DNA of 64,000 bases from assembly GCF_900172215.1 (NCBI RefSeq), contig NZ_FWFP01000002.1, positions 372,001-436,000 of the forward strand. Reading direction: 5' to 3'. Every line of letters starts with the position of its first letter. Within the stretch, counting starts at the first letter, position 1. A program made the position numbers and the translations under genes. This DNA comes from Ruegeria meonggei. GTDB taxonomy: Bacteria; Pseudomonadota; Alphaproteobacteria; Rhodobacterales; Rhodobacteraceae. The notes below the pieces were generated by a model, which had not been told where the DNA came from, did no database searches, and saw nothing but the letters and a program-made list of their open reading frames with translations. Below are positions 45,671 to 55,139 of the stretch, piece by piece.

Positions 45671-47635
45671 ATGGTGGTGAATGTCGAAACGAAGGGCGAT
45701 CTGGCGGTTGTGACGATCAACAACCCGCCCGTGAACGCAGCCAGCCATGCGGTTCGGGCAGGGTTAATGGCCGCCATTGCTGATACGGAAAGTAGCGGCG
45801 CTGTCCGGGCCGTCGTACTGCGTGCCGATGGCCGGACTTTTACCGCAGGCGCGGATGTACGAGAATTCGATAGCCTCCTGCAGGAGCCGCATTTGCCGGA
45901 CGTTATTCTGGCGCTTGAAGATGTAACAAAACCCTGGATCGCTGCCCTGCATGGAACCGTTCTGGGCGGTGGGCTTGAAATTGCACTTGGATGTTCGCAC
46001 CGCATAGCACAGCCTGGCACCAAGCTGGGTCTGCCTGAGGTGACTTTGGGCCTGATCCCCGGCGCCGGAGGAACCGTTCGACTGCCGCGCCTGATCGACC
46101 CCGTTGCAGCGTTGAATATGGTGGTCAGCGGCAAACCGGTTTCTGCGGAAAAAGCGCTTGAACTTGGGTTGATTGACGACATTGCAGACGGCGATCTGAC
46201 AAGATGTGCCTGTGCAATGGCGCAAAAGGCCGCCGACGCCCCAAGCAGAATACCCTTGGGTCGCAGGGGCGCACCGGCTGTCCAAGACACGCTGCAGTGG
46301 GAGGCGCTGAAGTCGAAGAGCATCGCCAGAGCACGCGGCGCGCACGCACCGGCCGCAGCAGTGCTGGCAATTCAAAGGGCGCTCGACCTGCCTGCAACAG
46401 AAGCGCTGAAATCGGAACGCAACGCTTTCATGAGCCTCAAATCTGACCCTCAAAGCGCGGCCCTCCGTTACATATTTTTCGCCGAACGGTCTGCATCGAA
46501 ACTGCCGGAATTGGACAGTGTAAAGCCCAGATCAATCTCTTCACTAGGTGTGATCGGTGGCGGCACGATGGGAGCAGGCATTGCCGCGGCCTGTCTGCTG
46601 TCTGGTATTCCGGTCACCTTGGTTGAAAGGGATGATGCGGCCCGGACTGCTGGGCAAGATCGGGTCATGGGTATTCTGACGGACAGTCTGAACCGTGGTT
46701 TGATTGACCAGAACAAGCACGAGGCCCTAAGCGCGAACCTGACAACAGCCATCACCTATGACGCCCTTGCAAAGACCGACTTGGTCATTGAGGCCGTGTT
46801 CGAAGACATGGCGCTGAAAACCCACGTGTTTCAAGCGTTGGACGGGGTCGTGCGGCCCGAGTCAATTCTGGCAAGCAATACTTCGTACCTTGATATACAA
46901 GCCATCGCCAATCAGACCCGCCACCCCGAGAGGGTAATCGGTCTGCACTTTTTCTCTCCTGCCCATATCATGAAACTGCTTGAGGTCGTGATCCCCAGCC
47001 ACGCCGCCGCGTCCGCGATTTCCAGTGGCTTTGCGCTGGCCAAGCGTCTTGGCAAGATCGCTGTCCCTGCGGGTGTGTGCGACGGGTTTATCGGCAATCG
47101 CATCATGTCGGCCTACCGGCGCGAATGCGATTACATGATTGAGGACGGTGCCCTACCCTGGGATATTGACCGAGCCATGCGCAGCTTTGGCTTTCCCATG
47201 GGGCTATTTGAAATGCAGGACCTTGCGGGGCTCGACATCGGATGGGCCAGGCGCAAAAACCGTGCTGTGACCCGAGACTCAACTGAGCGCTATGTCCATA
47301 TTGCCGACAAGCTGTGCGAGGCCGGACGGTTCGGGCGCAAGACCAACAAGGGTTGGTACGAATACAACGATGGCAAAGCAACGCCCTCCGGTTGGGTTCA
47401 AGATCTTGTGCTGTCAGAATCTGCGCGAAAAGGGATCACGCGCGGACTCATTACGGACGAAGAAATCAACCAGCGCATCCTGTCCACCATTCAAACCGAA
47501 GCACAGGCTTTGCTTGCCGAGGGCATAGCACGGCGGCCTGAAGATGTGGATGTGGTGATGGTCAACGGCTATGGCTTTCCAAGATGGCTGGGCGGTCCGA
47601 TGTACTTGCACGCGCATCCTTTGACCGCTAACTGA
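45671..47635 (+). CDS. Bifunctional enoyl-CoA hydratase / 3-hydroxyacyl-CoA dehydrogenase (FadB/FadJ type)
   Basis: 654 residues. The N-terminal crotonase domain keeps both hydratase glutamates (Glu103 in GGGLEIALG and Glu123 in LPEVTLG). The dehydrogenase half starts with the NAD motif GVIGGGTMGAGIA near 293-305 and has the HFFSPAHIMKLLEVV histidine region. It would hydrate an enoyl-CoA and oxidise the product. Divergent from the abm operon across a 145-base region with the inverted repeat, it probably completes the lower part of 2-aminobenzoate breakdown, supplying the hydratase activity that the in-operon crotonase seems to lack. No terminator is clear in the 272-base gap that follows. Confidence 0.88.
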   Translation: MVVNVETKGDLAVVTINNPPVNAASHAVRAGLMAAIADTESSGAVRAVVLRADGRTFTAGADVREFDSLLQEPHLPDVILALEDVTKPWIAALHGTVLGGGLEIALGCSHRIAQPGTKLGLPEVTLGLIPGAGGTVRLPRLIDPVAALNMVVSGKPVSAEKALELGLIDDIADGDLTRCACAMAQKAADAPSRIPLGRRGAPAVQDTLQWEALKSKSIARARGAHAPAAAVLAIQRALDLPATEALKSERNAFMSLKSDPQSAALRYIFFAERSASKLPELDSVKPRSISSLGVIGGGTMGAGIAAACLLSGIPVTLVERDDAARTAGQDRVMGILTDSLNRGLIDQNKHEALSANLTTAITYDALAKTDLVIEAVFEDMALKTHVFQALDGVVRPESILASNTSYLDIQAIANQTRHPERVIGLHFFSPAHIMKLLEVVIPSHAAASAISSGFALAKRLGKIAVPAGVCDGFIGNRIMSAYRRECDYMIEDGALPWDIDRAMRSFGFPMGLFEMQDLAGLDIGWARRKNRAVTRDSTERYVHIADKLCEAGRFGRKTNKGWYEYNDGKATPSGWVQDLVLSESARKGITRGLITDEEINQRILSTIQTEAQALLAEGIARRPEDVDVVMVNGYGFPRWLGGPMYLHAHPLTAN

Positions 47636-47907
47636 CGACGTCTCACTAGACCGGCGCGAACCTGATTGCGGAATGGGTTGAACAAAACCAACGCGGCTTG
47701 CGAAAGAATTGTTGACGGAAGCACATCCTGTCGCCCAAGGTCATGCACAGCCAGACGATAGGAACCTACAGCTGTGACAGCCAACGTTCGACACCCAATG
47801 ATGCGTCGCGACACCGGGTGCGATCTGGTCGCCTGACCCGCTGGAAACGAACCGCGCATTCTTGACCCGACATCGGGTTTGTTTCCTCTTTTCAGGCTGA
47901 TACTCAA
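47636..47907. other. Spacer before the hydantoinase operon
   Basis: 272 bases with no credible coding frame. A five-to-six-base-pair hairpin, ACCCGA and TCGGGT at 47865-47878 followed by TTGTTTCC, resembles a weak terminator or leader structure 30 bases before the hydantoinase start. No ribosome site better than weak is seen, so the promoter and leader of the downstream operon lie here. Confidence 0.4.
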
Positions 47908-50007
47908 ATGATCCATACAGATGGATTGCGTATGGCAATCGACATTGGTGGGACCTTCACCGACACCGTTTTGGTGAACAATGCGTCGCAAGTGGTCGCG
48001 ACCGCCAAGACGCCCACGACACCGAACCGCCCTGCTCTGGGCGCCGTCGCAGGCGCCGAACACGTTCTGCAGGTCGCAAGCGCCGAATGGCACCAGGTGA
48101 CCGGGTTCATTCACGGCACAACCCTGGCCACCAACGCGTTGATTGAGCGTCGGGGCGCCGAAACCGCGACCATCACCACCCACGGCTTTCGCGATATACT
48201 TGAGATTGCGTATGAGCGGCGCCACAGCCAATATGCCATCGATCTGGTTAAACCCAACCTGATCGTTCCGCGCACGCATGCCCTGACCATCGGTGGACGC
48301 ATGAATGCCAACGGGCGAGAGCTTGAGCCGTTGGAAGAAACAGGCATTGAGCCGGTGGTCGATGCACTAAAGTCTCTGCAAGTCGACGCTGTTGCGATTT
48401 GCCTGCTACATGCCTACGCCAACCCCGCGCATGAATGTCGGTTGCGCGAATTGTTGACCGACCACTTACCCGATCTCGTCATCTCGCTGAGCCACGAGGT
48501 TAGCCCCGAAGCCCGTGAGTTCGATCGGCTATGCACCACGATTGCCAACGCCTATGTCCAGCCGCTCATGGCGAGCTATCTGCAGGATTTTGAGGCACGG
48601 TTTCGACAAAAGGGTCTGTCCTGCCCGATCCTGATGATGACTGCGGGCGGTGGCATGACCACGCTGGACACCGCGACCCGGCTGCCGATCCGTCTGGTCG
48701 AATCCGGCCCGGCCGGTGGGGCCGTTCTGGCCGCGCGTATCGCTGAGGCAACGGATGAAACGGATGTGCTGTCCTTTGATATGGGCGGCACCACCGCCAA
48801 GTTGTGTCTGATCGACGATTTTCGCCCACAGACGGCGCGCAAGTTCGAGATCTCGCGCGCCGAAAGGTTCATCAAAGGCTCGGGCATGCCGGTTCGAATC
48901 CCGGTCATCGAGATGATCGAAATCGGGGCCGGTGGCGGATCAATTGCCAGCGTCGACAGGCTGGGCCGTATTCAGGTCGGCCCATACAGCGCCGGATCCG
49001 ATCCCGGCCCCGCCGCCTTTGGCAAGGGCGGGGACAAACCCACCGTCACCGATGCCGACCTGACACTGGGCCTGATCGAACCGGGCCGGTTCGCAGAAGG
49101 GCGCTTGCGGATCGACCCGGATGCTGCCCAAAGGGCACTGGCACTGGACATTGGTGAACCGCTGGGCCTGCCGCCGGATCAGGCGGCTTTCTCGGTCAGC
49201 GAGATTGTCGACGAAAGCATGGCCAGTGCGGGTCGGATGCATGCGGTTGAATCCGGCAAAGACCTTGGCAACCGGTTGATGATCGCCTTCGGCGGCAACG
49301 GGCCGCTGCACGCCACCCGCGTCGCACGACGGGCACAGATGCGCCGGGTTCTGATCCCACGCGACCCCGGCGTCGGCTCGGCGGTTGGGTTCCTGTTTGC
49401 ACCCGTGTCGTATGAGGTCATCCGCTCGCGCTATGCCCGTCTGGACAGTCTGGACATCGACGGGCTGAACTCGTTCTTCGCGTCGATGCAGGCCGAAGCG
49501 GAACAGGTCGTGCGGGCCGGAGCGCCCCACGGCCAACTGCAGCAGCGTCGGATCGCTTATATGCGCTATCACGGGCAGGGTCATGAGATTGAAATCCGAA
49601 TGCCCGACCGGGCGCTGGACGTGTCGGACATACCTGTATTGGAACAGGCATTTGAAGCAGAATACAGCCGACAATTCAGCCGGATCGTTCCAGGCATGAC
49701 TATCGAGATTTTGAACTGGGGCCTGTCGGTCTCATCGCCTGCGCCAGCGCAAGGCGCGTTTTCGGAAACGCCGCCCCAGCACGCCGTGATGTCCGACGAA
49801 ACCCGGCAAGTCCTGTGTGATGTCAGCGGGGAATGGCGGCCAGCGCAGGTGTTTGACCGGGCGGACCTGACGGCAGGGGCAACACTCACCGGCCCGGCCC
49901 TGATCGTTGAGGCGCAGACAACCACATTCGTCAGCGCAGATTTCAGCGCTGATGTGGACGGCCAGGGCAACATCTGGCTGACACGGCACAAGGAGGCATC
50001 GCGATGA
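47908..50007 (+). CDS. Hydantoinase/oxoprolinase A subunit (HyuA-like)
   Basis: 699 residues. The N-terminal actin-like ATPase phosphate loop MAIDIGGTFTDTVLVN and the later LSFDMGGTTAKLCLID mark the HyuA/OxoA/acetone carboxylase beta family, which uses ATP to activate a cyclic amide or carbonyl. Length fits the family. ATG 47908 is weakly supported; ATG 47932, directly before AIDIGG, is an alternative. Its end overlaps the HyuB-like gene by four bases. Substrate unknown: hydantoin, 5-oxoproline or a related lactam or imide are all possible. Confidence 0.88.
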   Translation: MIHTDGLRMAIDIGGTFTDTVLVNNASQVVATAKTPTTPNRPALGAVAGAEHVLQVASAEWHQVTGFIHGTTLATNALIERRGAETATITTHGFRDILEIAYERRHSQYAIDLVKPNLIVPRTHALTIGGRMNANGRELEPLEETGIEPVVDALKSLQVDAVAICLLHAYANPAHECRLRELLTDHLPDLVISLSHEVSPEAREFDRLCTTIANAYVQPLMASYLQDFEARFRQKGLSCPILMMTAGGGMTTLDTATRLPIRLVESGPAGGAVLAARIAEATDETDVLSFDMGGTTAKLCLIDDFRPQTARKFEISRAERFIKGSGMPVRIPVIEMIEIGAGGGSIASVDRLGRIQVGPYSAGSDPGPAAFGKGGDKPTVTDADLTLGLIEPGRFAEGRLRIDPDAAQRALALDIGEPLGLPPDQAAFSVSEIVDESMASAGRMHAVESGKDLGNRLMIAFGGNGPLHATRVARRAQMRRVLIPRDPGVGSAVGFLFAPVSYEVIRSRYARLDSLDIDGLNSFFASMQAEAEQVVRAGAPHGQLQQRRIAYMRYHGQGHEIEIRMPDRALDVSDIPVLEQAFEAEYSRQFSRIVPGMTIEILNWGLSVSSPAPAQGAFSETPPQHAVMSDETRQVLCDVSGEWRPAQVFDRADLTAGATLTGPALIVEAQTTTFVSADFSADVDGQGNIWLTRHKEASR

Positions 50008-51653
50008 TCCAACCAGACACACGCCTGCAAGTGATGTGGAACCGCCTTCTGGCCGTGGTCGAGGAACAAGGGCAGGCGCTTATTCGTGCCGCCTTCAGCC
50101 CGATCGTGCGGGAATGCGGTGATATCTCGGCCGGTATATTCGATGCACAAGGGCGGATGCTGGCGCAAGCGGTCACCGGCACCCCCGGTCACATCAACAC
50201 AATGGCCGAAGCCGTCAAAACCCTGCGGTCGCGCTTTGCCCAAAGCGACATGAAGCCTGGCGATATTTATTTGACGAACGACCCGTGGATCGCCTCGGGT
50301 CATCTAAACGACTTTCTGCTGATGATGCCGGTTTTCTATTGTGGCACCGTCATCGGATATACGGCCTGTACCTCGCATCTGGTGGATCTGGGTGGTCTTG
50401 GCATGGGGCCTGAAGGCTCGGACATCTATGACGAAGGTCTGCTGATCCCGCCCTGCAAACTGGTCAGCGCGGGCACTGTCAACGCGTTGTTGCTGGAGAT
50501 CGTCAAAGCCAATTCGCGCGAACCGATTGCCAATGAGGGCGACATCTACGCTCTGATTGCCTGTTGTGAGGCGGGGTCCAGCAGGCTGATCCAAATGATG
50601 CAGGAATTTGGCCTCGCCGACCTGAACACCCTTTCCGATTACATCATCGAGACGTCGCGGCGTGGCACGCTTGACGCCATCGCTGCTTTACCCAAGGGCA
50701 CATGGCGGCATGTGCTGACTGTAGATGGCTATGATCAGGACATCGGCTTGCACGCCGCCCTGACCATAGCCGAGGATCACCTGCTGCTGGATTTCGATGG
50801 TACCGCAGCCTGCGTCGGCAAGGGGATCAACGTGCCGCTGAATTATGCTACGGCCTATTCGGTCTTTGCCCTGCGCTGCATCATCGGGGCGGATATCCCC
50901 AACAATGCGGGATCGCTTGATCCGTTTCGGGTCACGGGCCCTAAAGGCTGCATCCTTAACGCACAGCGCCCCGCGCCCGTCGCAATGCGGCATACACTGG
51001 GACAGATGACGCCCGATCTGGTTTATGGCTGCCTGTCGCAGGCACTGCCTGACAAGGTCCCGGCCGAGGGTGCGTCCTGTATGTACGACCTGCCCCTTCG
51101 CCACGCCCCCGAGGCCGTGGACCGGGGCGATGATCTTTTCGCGCTGGAACTTGTGTTCAACGGTGGAACGGGCGCGCGGCCGCGGTTGGACGGCCTATCC
51201 GCCACCGCCTTTCCAAGCGGGGTCTGGGGCAGTCAGGTTGAGACGACCGAGGCCGTGGCACCGATCCTGTTTCACCGACGCGAATTACGCACCGATTCTG
51301 GCGGCGCGGGGCGGTTTCGGGGCGGCCTCGGTCAACACATCGAACTCAGCGCGTCACAGGATCAGGATCTGATGCTGTTTCTGTCAGTTGAACGCATCCG
51401 CAACCCCGCCAGTGGCCGCAACGGCGGACAGGATGGCGCGCCCGGCTGTATCACGGTTGAGCCCGGCAACCGCACTCTACCGGGCAAAGGCGAGGTTCGG
51501 ATAAAGGCAGGTGAGAGGTTGATCTTTGAAACCCCCGGTGGCGGCGGGTATGGCCCCCCCTCTGACCGTGCCGATGATGAAGTGGACACTGACATTCGGT
51601 CCGGTCTCATTACTCGCAACGCGGCGGAGACCCAGTATGTGAGGAAGACATGA
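50004..51653 (+). CDS. Hydantoinase/oxoprolinase B subunit (HyuB-like)
   Basis: 549 residues. Typical family segments: EEQGQALIRAAFSPIVRECGDIS near the N-terminus, GDIYLTNDPWIASGHLND, HLVDLGGLGMG with metal-binding His/Asp candidates, and the C-terminal FETPGGGGYGPPSDR. Works as the catalytic partner of HyuA-like proteins in cytoplasmic complexes. ATGA overlaps join it to the A subunit before it and to the aminotransferase after it. Confidence 0.88.
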   Translation: MIQPDTRLQVMWNRLLAVVEEQGQALIRAAFSPIVRECGDISAGIFDAQGRMLAQAVTGTPGHINTMAEAVKTLRSRFAQSDMKPGDIYLTNDPWIASGHLNDFLLMMPVFYCGTVIGYTACTSHLVDLGGLGMGPEGSDIYDEGLLIPPCKLVSAGTVNALLLEIVKANSREPIANEGDIYALIACCEAGSSRLIQMMQEFGLADLNTLSDYIIETSRRGTLDAIAALPKGTWRHVLTVDGYDQDIGLHAALTIAEDHLLLDFDGTAACVGKGINVPLNYATAYSVFALRCIIGADIPNNAGSLDPFRVTGPKGCILNAQRPAPVAMRHTLGQMTPDLVYGCLSQALPDKVPAEGASCMYDLPLRHAPEAVDRGDDLFALELVFNGGTGARPRLDGLSATAFPSGVWGSQVETTEAVAPILFHRRELRTDSGGAGRFRGGLGQHIELSASQDQDLMLFLSVERIRNPASGRNGGQDGAPGCITVEPGNRTLPGKGEVRIKAGERLIFETPGGGGYGPPSDRADDEVDTDIRSGLITRNAAETQYVRKT

Positions 51654-52732
51654 CCCTACCTCAGACCCATATCGCCCAAATGTCCCCCTATGCGCTGGCT
51701 GACCTGAGCGCACCAAGGGGGAAACCGCTGATTTCATTGTCCCAGAACGAAAGCCTGCGCCCACCCAGCCCCATGGCGATCGAGGCCGCGGCAAGGGCGA
51801 TGAGCACATCGATGCTCTACCCTGATCCGGACTGGACTGGGTTGCGCAATGCCCTGGCAGACCGGCACGAAATTGACCCCGAAGGCATCTTGTGCGGCAG
51901 CGGGTCGCTCGACCTGATCGGCTGTTTGGCCCGCGTGTTTGCAGGGCCGGAGCGGGCTGTATTGGCGCCCGCCCATGCATACCCTTTCTTTCGAACCGCG
52001 GCACAGGTCGCAAACGCACGGTTCGACACCGCCCGAGAAGAGGATACCGTCGTCAGCGTTGACTCCCTGCTGGGTGCGGTTCGGTCAGACACGGGGCTGG
52101 TCTTTGTCGCCAATCCCGGCAACCCAACCGGAACACGCATCCCGAAGTCCGAGCTTTCCCGCCTGCGAGAGGGCCTGCGACCGGACATTCTGCTGGTAAT
52201 TGACGAGGCCTATGGAGAGTTCGCGGATCATCTGGGCGAGCGGTGCTTTGATCTGGTTCAACGTGGTAACACTGTTGTGTCGCGCACGTTTTCAAAAGCC
52301 TACGGAATGGCCGGTTTCCGCGTTGGCTGGGGCCTGTTCCCGCCTGCAATTGCCACCGAGACGCGCAAGGTTATGAACCCAAACAACATCCCGGCGGTAG
52401 CCCAAGTGGTGGCCACCGCAGCTGTGCAGGACGCAGCCTATATGCGCGACACCTGTGAGATGACGGCCAGTTTGCGGGACAAATCCGCAGCCGAGTTGCG
52501 GAAAGCTGGATTTGACCTCTCACCCAGCTTCACCAATTTTCTGCTGCTGAACCTGGGCAGCGCTGAAAAGGCGCGGCAAGCCGACGAGGCGCTGCGGGCC
52601 GAAGGCGTGTTCCTGCGCCCGCAAAGCGGCGCAGGCTTGCCCAACGCTCTGCGCATGACCATAGGTTCGTCAGAGACGACGGACTCAGCCGTTACCATCC
52701 TGAAGCAGTGGAAACAGGAGGAACAGACATGA
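51650..52732 (+). CDS. PLP aminotransferase, HisC-like (fold type I)
   Basis: 360 residues. NPGNPTGT at 155-162, IDEAYGEF with the pyridoxal-contacting Asp, and SRTFSKAYGMAGFRVG with PLP lysine Lys216 give a class I/II aminotransferase closest in style to histidinol-phosphate aminotransferases. The setting, coupled to hydantoinase subunits and a racemase-like protein, argues against histidine synthesis; it probably transaminates the amino acid released by the hydantoinase, or forms it. Starts by ATGA overlap with the HyuB-like gene. Confidence 0.82.
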   Translation: MTLPQTHIAQMSPYALADLSAPRGKPLISLSQNESLRPPSPMAIEAAARAMSTSMLYPDPDWTGLRNALADRHEIDPEGILCGSGSLDLIGCLARVFAGPERAVLAPAHAYPFFRTAAQVANARFDTAREEDTVVSVDSLLGAVRSDTGLVFVANPGNPTGTRIPKSELSRLREGLRPDILLVIDEAYGEFADHLGERCFDLVQRGNTVVSRTFSKAYGMAGFRVGWGLFPPAIATETRKVMNPNNIPAVAQVVATAAVQDAAYMRDTCEMTASLRDKSAAELRKAGFDLSPSFTNFLLLNLGSAEKARQADEALRAEGVFLRPQSGAGLPNALRMTIGSSETTDSAVTILKQWKQEEQT

Positions 52733-53469
52733 CCCCTTCCAGAGGCCGCGCCCGGTTCGGCGTTTTGGTTCCGTTCACCAACACCAATCTGGAACCCGAT
52801 CTGGCACTTATTAGCCCGGCAGGCATTTCCCTGCATGTGGCGCGGATGGGTGGATATGACGAGGATGAAGTTCCCGACGAAGCCCAGATGCATGGTCTGG
52901 GGGCCGCCGATCTTGATGGGCCCCTGCACCTGTTGATGGGGGCAAAGCCGGATGTCGTCATTTACGGCTGCACCTCGGCCACACTGACACATGGCCCCGC
53001 ATTTGACCGCGACTTGGCCGCGCGGATCAGTGCAGGAAGCAGGGCGCACACGGTCACCGCCGCCGGAGCGCTGGTACATGCGCTGACAGTGCTCGACGCC
53101 AAGCGCATCGGATTTGCTTCGCCCTATGTGCCGGCCATCAACGACATGGCGATTGAGTTTCTGGCCGAACTGGGCGTCGAAACGGTCCAACGGTCCGAAG
53201 TGTCGCAACGATTGGGCAATGCAGGGCAAGGGGCACTGGACCCTGATGCGGTGTACCAAATGGGTATCGCTGCGGACCACCCCAAGGCCGATGCGCTAGT
53301 CCTGTCGTGCACCGACATGCGCAGCGTCGAAGCTCTGGCCCGGATCGAGGACACAGTTGGAAAGCCGGTGATCAGCTCAAATCAGGCGATGCTGTTTCAA
53401 GCGCTGCAGGTGTTGAAAATACCCGATCCGATTCCCGGGTTTGGTCGACTTTTGGAACAGTCGCGGTAA
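52729..53469 (+). CDS. Maleate isomerase / Asp-Glu racemase family protein
   Basis: 246 residues from ATG 52729, with GGAGGAA eight bases upstream and a four-base overlap with the aminotransferase. Two cysteines at the places used by maleate isomerase and Asp/Glu racemases are present: Cys81 in YGCTSATL and Cys194 in LSCTDMRS; arylmalonate decarboxylase has only one of them. VPFTNTNLEPDLALI and KPVISSNQAML also fit the maleate isomerase branch. It would isomerise a cis-dicarboxylate or racemise an acidic amino acid. Last gene of the operon, 15 bases from the convergent FMN dehydrogenase. Confidence 0.83.
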   Translation: MTPSRGRARFGVLVPFTNTNLEPDLALISPAGISLHVARMGGYDEDEVPDEAQMHGLGAADLDGPLHLLMGAKPDVVIYGCTSATLTHGPAFDRDLAARISAGSRAHTVTAAGALVHALTVLDAKRIGFASPYVPAINDMAIEFLAELGVETVQRSEVSQRLGNAGQGALDPDAVYQMGIAADHPKADALVLSCTDMRSVEALARIEDTVGKPVISSNQAMLFQALQVLKIPDPIPGFGRLLEQSR

Positions 53470-53484
53470 ATGTCCCGGACGGTT

Positions 53485-54585
53485 TCAGGCCTTCAGCTCA
53501 CTGATCGTGGTCACCCCGATCTGAGCCATCGCAATACTGAACTCATCACTCAGTACCTCCCACAGCTGCTGCAGCCCGGCCTCTCCTGCTGCGGCCATGG
53601 CAAACTGCATGACCCGACCGAAGAACACGAAATCCGCGCCTTGTTTCAGCGCTTTGGCGACATCCTCACCCGATCGCAGCCCACTGTCATAGAAAACCGG
53701 ATATTCGGGCCCAACAGCGGCCCGGATCGCCGACAGCGCCTCAAACGCAGACGGGGCACTGTCCAGCTGTCGCGCGCCGTGGCTTGAAACCTGCACCGCG
53801 TCGACGCCCGCCGCCTTGACGGCCCGCGCGTCTTCGGGGTCCAGCACGCCTTTGACAACAAGTTTTCCGCCCCATGTATCGCGCAGACGGGACAGCGTAT
53901 CCCATGTCGCCCGCGCCCGGCTTTCGGTGCGGTCAAAGTCATACCCATCCATTTGAAAGTTGGCCATTTGTGGCTTTCCGCGAAACAACGTCGCCAATGA
54001 CCAGCGGGGATGCAGGGCGAAATCCACAAACTGGCGCGGACCAATCCGGAAGGGCATCTTGAAGCCATGGCGCAGCTCTCTGGGGCGTCGCCCGACCTCA
54101 GGAACGTCTACGGTCAGCACCAGCGTTTCATACCCTGCAGCCTGCGCGCGTTCGACCAGTTTGAAGGTTCCTGCCCCGTCTCCGCTGAAATACAGTTGAA
54201 ACCAGGCGTTGCCCTCGGCAGCTTCGATCAACTGTTCCATCGGCGTCGATGCCACGGTCGACACGCCCAGCGGCACCAAATTGCGTGCGGCCAGCCTAGC
54301 CAGCATCAGATCCGCCCCGGGGGTGGACAGGTTGCACATGCCCATAGGTGCAATGCCAAAAGGCCGTCGTGCCTGTTTGCCAAAGAGATCCGTGGACAAA
54401 GACCGCTCGCTTACATCCCGCAGCACCCGCGGGCGCAACGTCATTGCGGCCAGCGCGGCGCGGTTGCGGGCGGCACCAACCTCTGCCCCCGCCGCCCCGT
54501 CAATGTAATCAAACACCATCCAGGGCAAACGACGCCGCGCCAATCGGCGGGCGTCTTCTGCGCTGTGAATGGCGGATGGACCCAT
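53485..54585 (-). CDS. FMN-dependent 2-hydroxyacid dehydrogenase; candidate sulfolactate dehydrogenase
   Basis: 366 residues of the LldD/glycolate oxidase/mandelate dehydrogenase family (ARRRLPWMVFDYIDGAAG; PFGIAPMGMCNL; FQLYFSGD; LVVKGVLDPEDARAVKAAGVD). The active-site motif, usually SNHGGRQLD, reads SSHGARQLD: the catalytic histidine and the arginine remain, two neighbours differ. DSGLRSGEDVAKAL is the phosphate-binding end. Its start overlaps the comE stop (TGATG), so it is co-translated with sulfopyruvate decarboxylase. This makes oxidation of 3-sulfolactate to sulfopyruvate the best guess. Last gene of the sulfonate operon. Confidence 0.85.
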   Translation of the reverse strand: MGPSAIHSAEDARRLARRRLPWMVFDYIDGAAGAEVGAARNRAALAAMTLRPRVLRDVSERSLSTDLFGKQARRPFGIAPMGMCNLSTPGADLMLARLAARNLVPLGVSTVASTPMEQLIEAAEGNAWFQLYFSGDGAGTFKLVERAQAAGYETLVLTVDVPEVGRRPRELRHGFKMPFRIGPRQFVDFALHPRWSLATLFRGKPQMANFQMDGYDFDRTESRARATWDTLSRLRDTWGGKLVVKGVLDPEDARAVKAAGVDAVQVSSHGARQLDSAPSAFEALSAIRAAVGPEYPVFYDSGLRSGEDVAKALKQGADFVFFGRVMQFAMAAAGEAGLQQLWEVLSDEFSIAMAQIGVTTISELKA

Positions 54586-55139
54586 CAGGCCTGAACGGCC
54601 TTCATAAAGCGGTCGCGGATCACCACCGGATCCATCGTGATCGGGGGCATTTTGGCATTGCCGCTTTCACACTTGCTGACAATGATCGTCATCTGTTTGG
54701 CGTCCAGCGCCTCTTGCAGCACGCGCCCGGTGTCTTCGGCCTGACATTCGATCACGCGCTCACACCCTGCGGCCTGCGCCATTTTCGTCAGCGAGGTTTT
54801 CTGCCCCGCATAGGTTGGTTGATCCCCGGTGGACCCGTAAGAGCCATTGTCGACGATCAGTAGGATGTAATTGTCAGCCACGTTATTGGCGATGGTTGGC
54901 AACGTACCCAGATTGGTCAGAACTGACCCATCCCCATCAATCGTGATCACCGGTTTCGGCTGCGACAGCGCCAGCCCAAGACCGATGGACGAGGCCAGAC
55001 CCATCGTCCCCAGCATGTAGAAATTGGACGACTGGTCGTCGATAGCGTGCAACTCCTGGCTGGGGATGCCGATGTTGCAGACGACAAGTTGATCACGCAG
55101 GATCGGGGCGATTTCCTTCAGGATTTCAGAACGGATCAT
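54585..55139 (-). CDS. comE: Sulfopyruvate decarboxylase beta subunit
   Basis: 184 residues, a separate thiamine-diphosphate-binding half: GLASSIGLGLALSQPKPVITIDGDGS with the GDG motif at 69-71 and Asn98 in IVDNGSYGSTGDQP completing it. With the alpha subunit it decarboxylates 3-sulfopyruvate to sulfoacetaldehyde. ATG 55139 overlaps the comD stop by four bases; a longer in-frame start would run into comD. Phosphonopyruvate decarboxylase is the closest alternative, but that enzyme is usually one chain. Confidence 0.9.
   Translation of the reverse strand: MIRSEILKEIAPILRDQLVVCNIGIPSQELHAIDDQSSNFYMLGTMGLASSIGLGLALSQPKPVITIDGDGSVLTNLGTLPTIANNVADNYILLIVDNGSYGSTGDQPTYAGQKTSLTKMAQAAGCERVIECQAEDTGRVLQEALDAKQMTIIVSKCESGNAKMPPITMDPVVIRDRFMKAVQA

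Noticed and set aside
51650..52732. Annotation as histidinol-phosphate aminotransferase for histidine synthesis
   Set aside because: It is translationally coupled to hydantoinase subunits and an isomerase, so a role in that operon is more likely.
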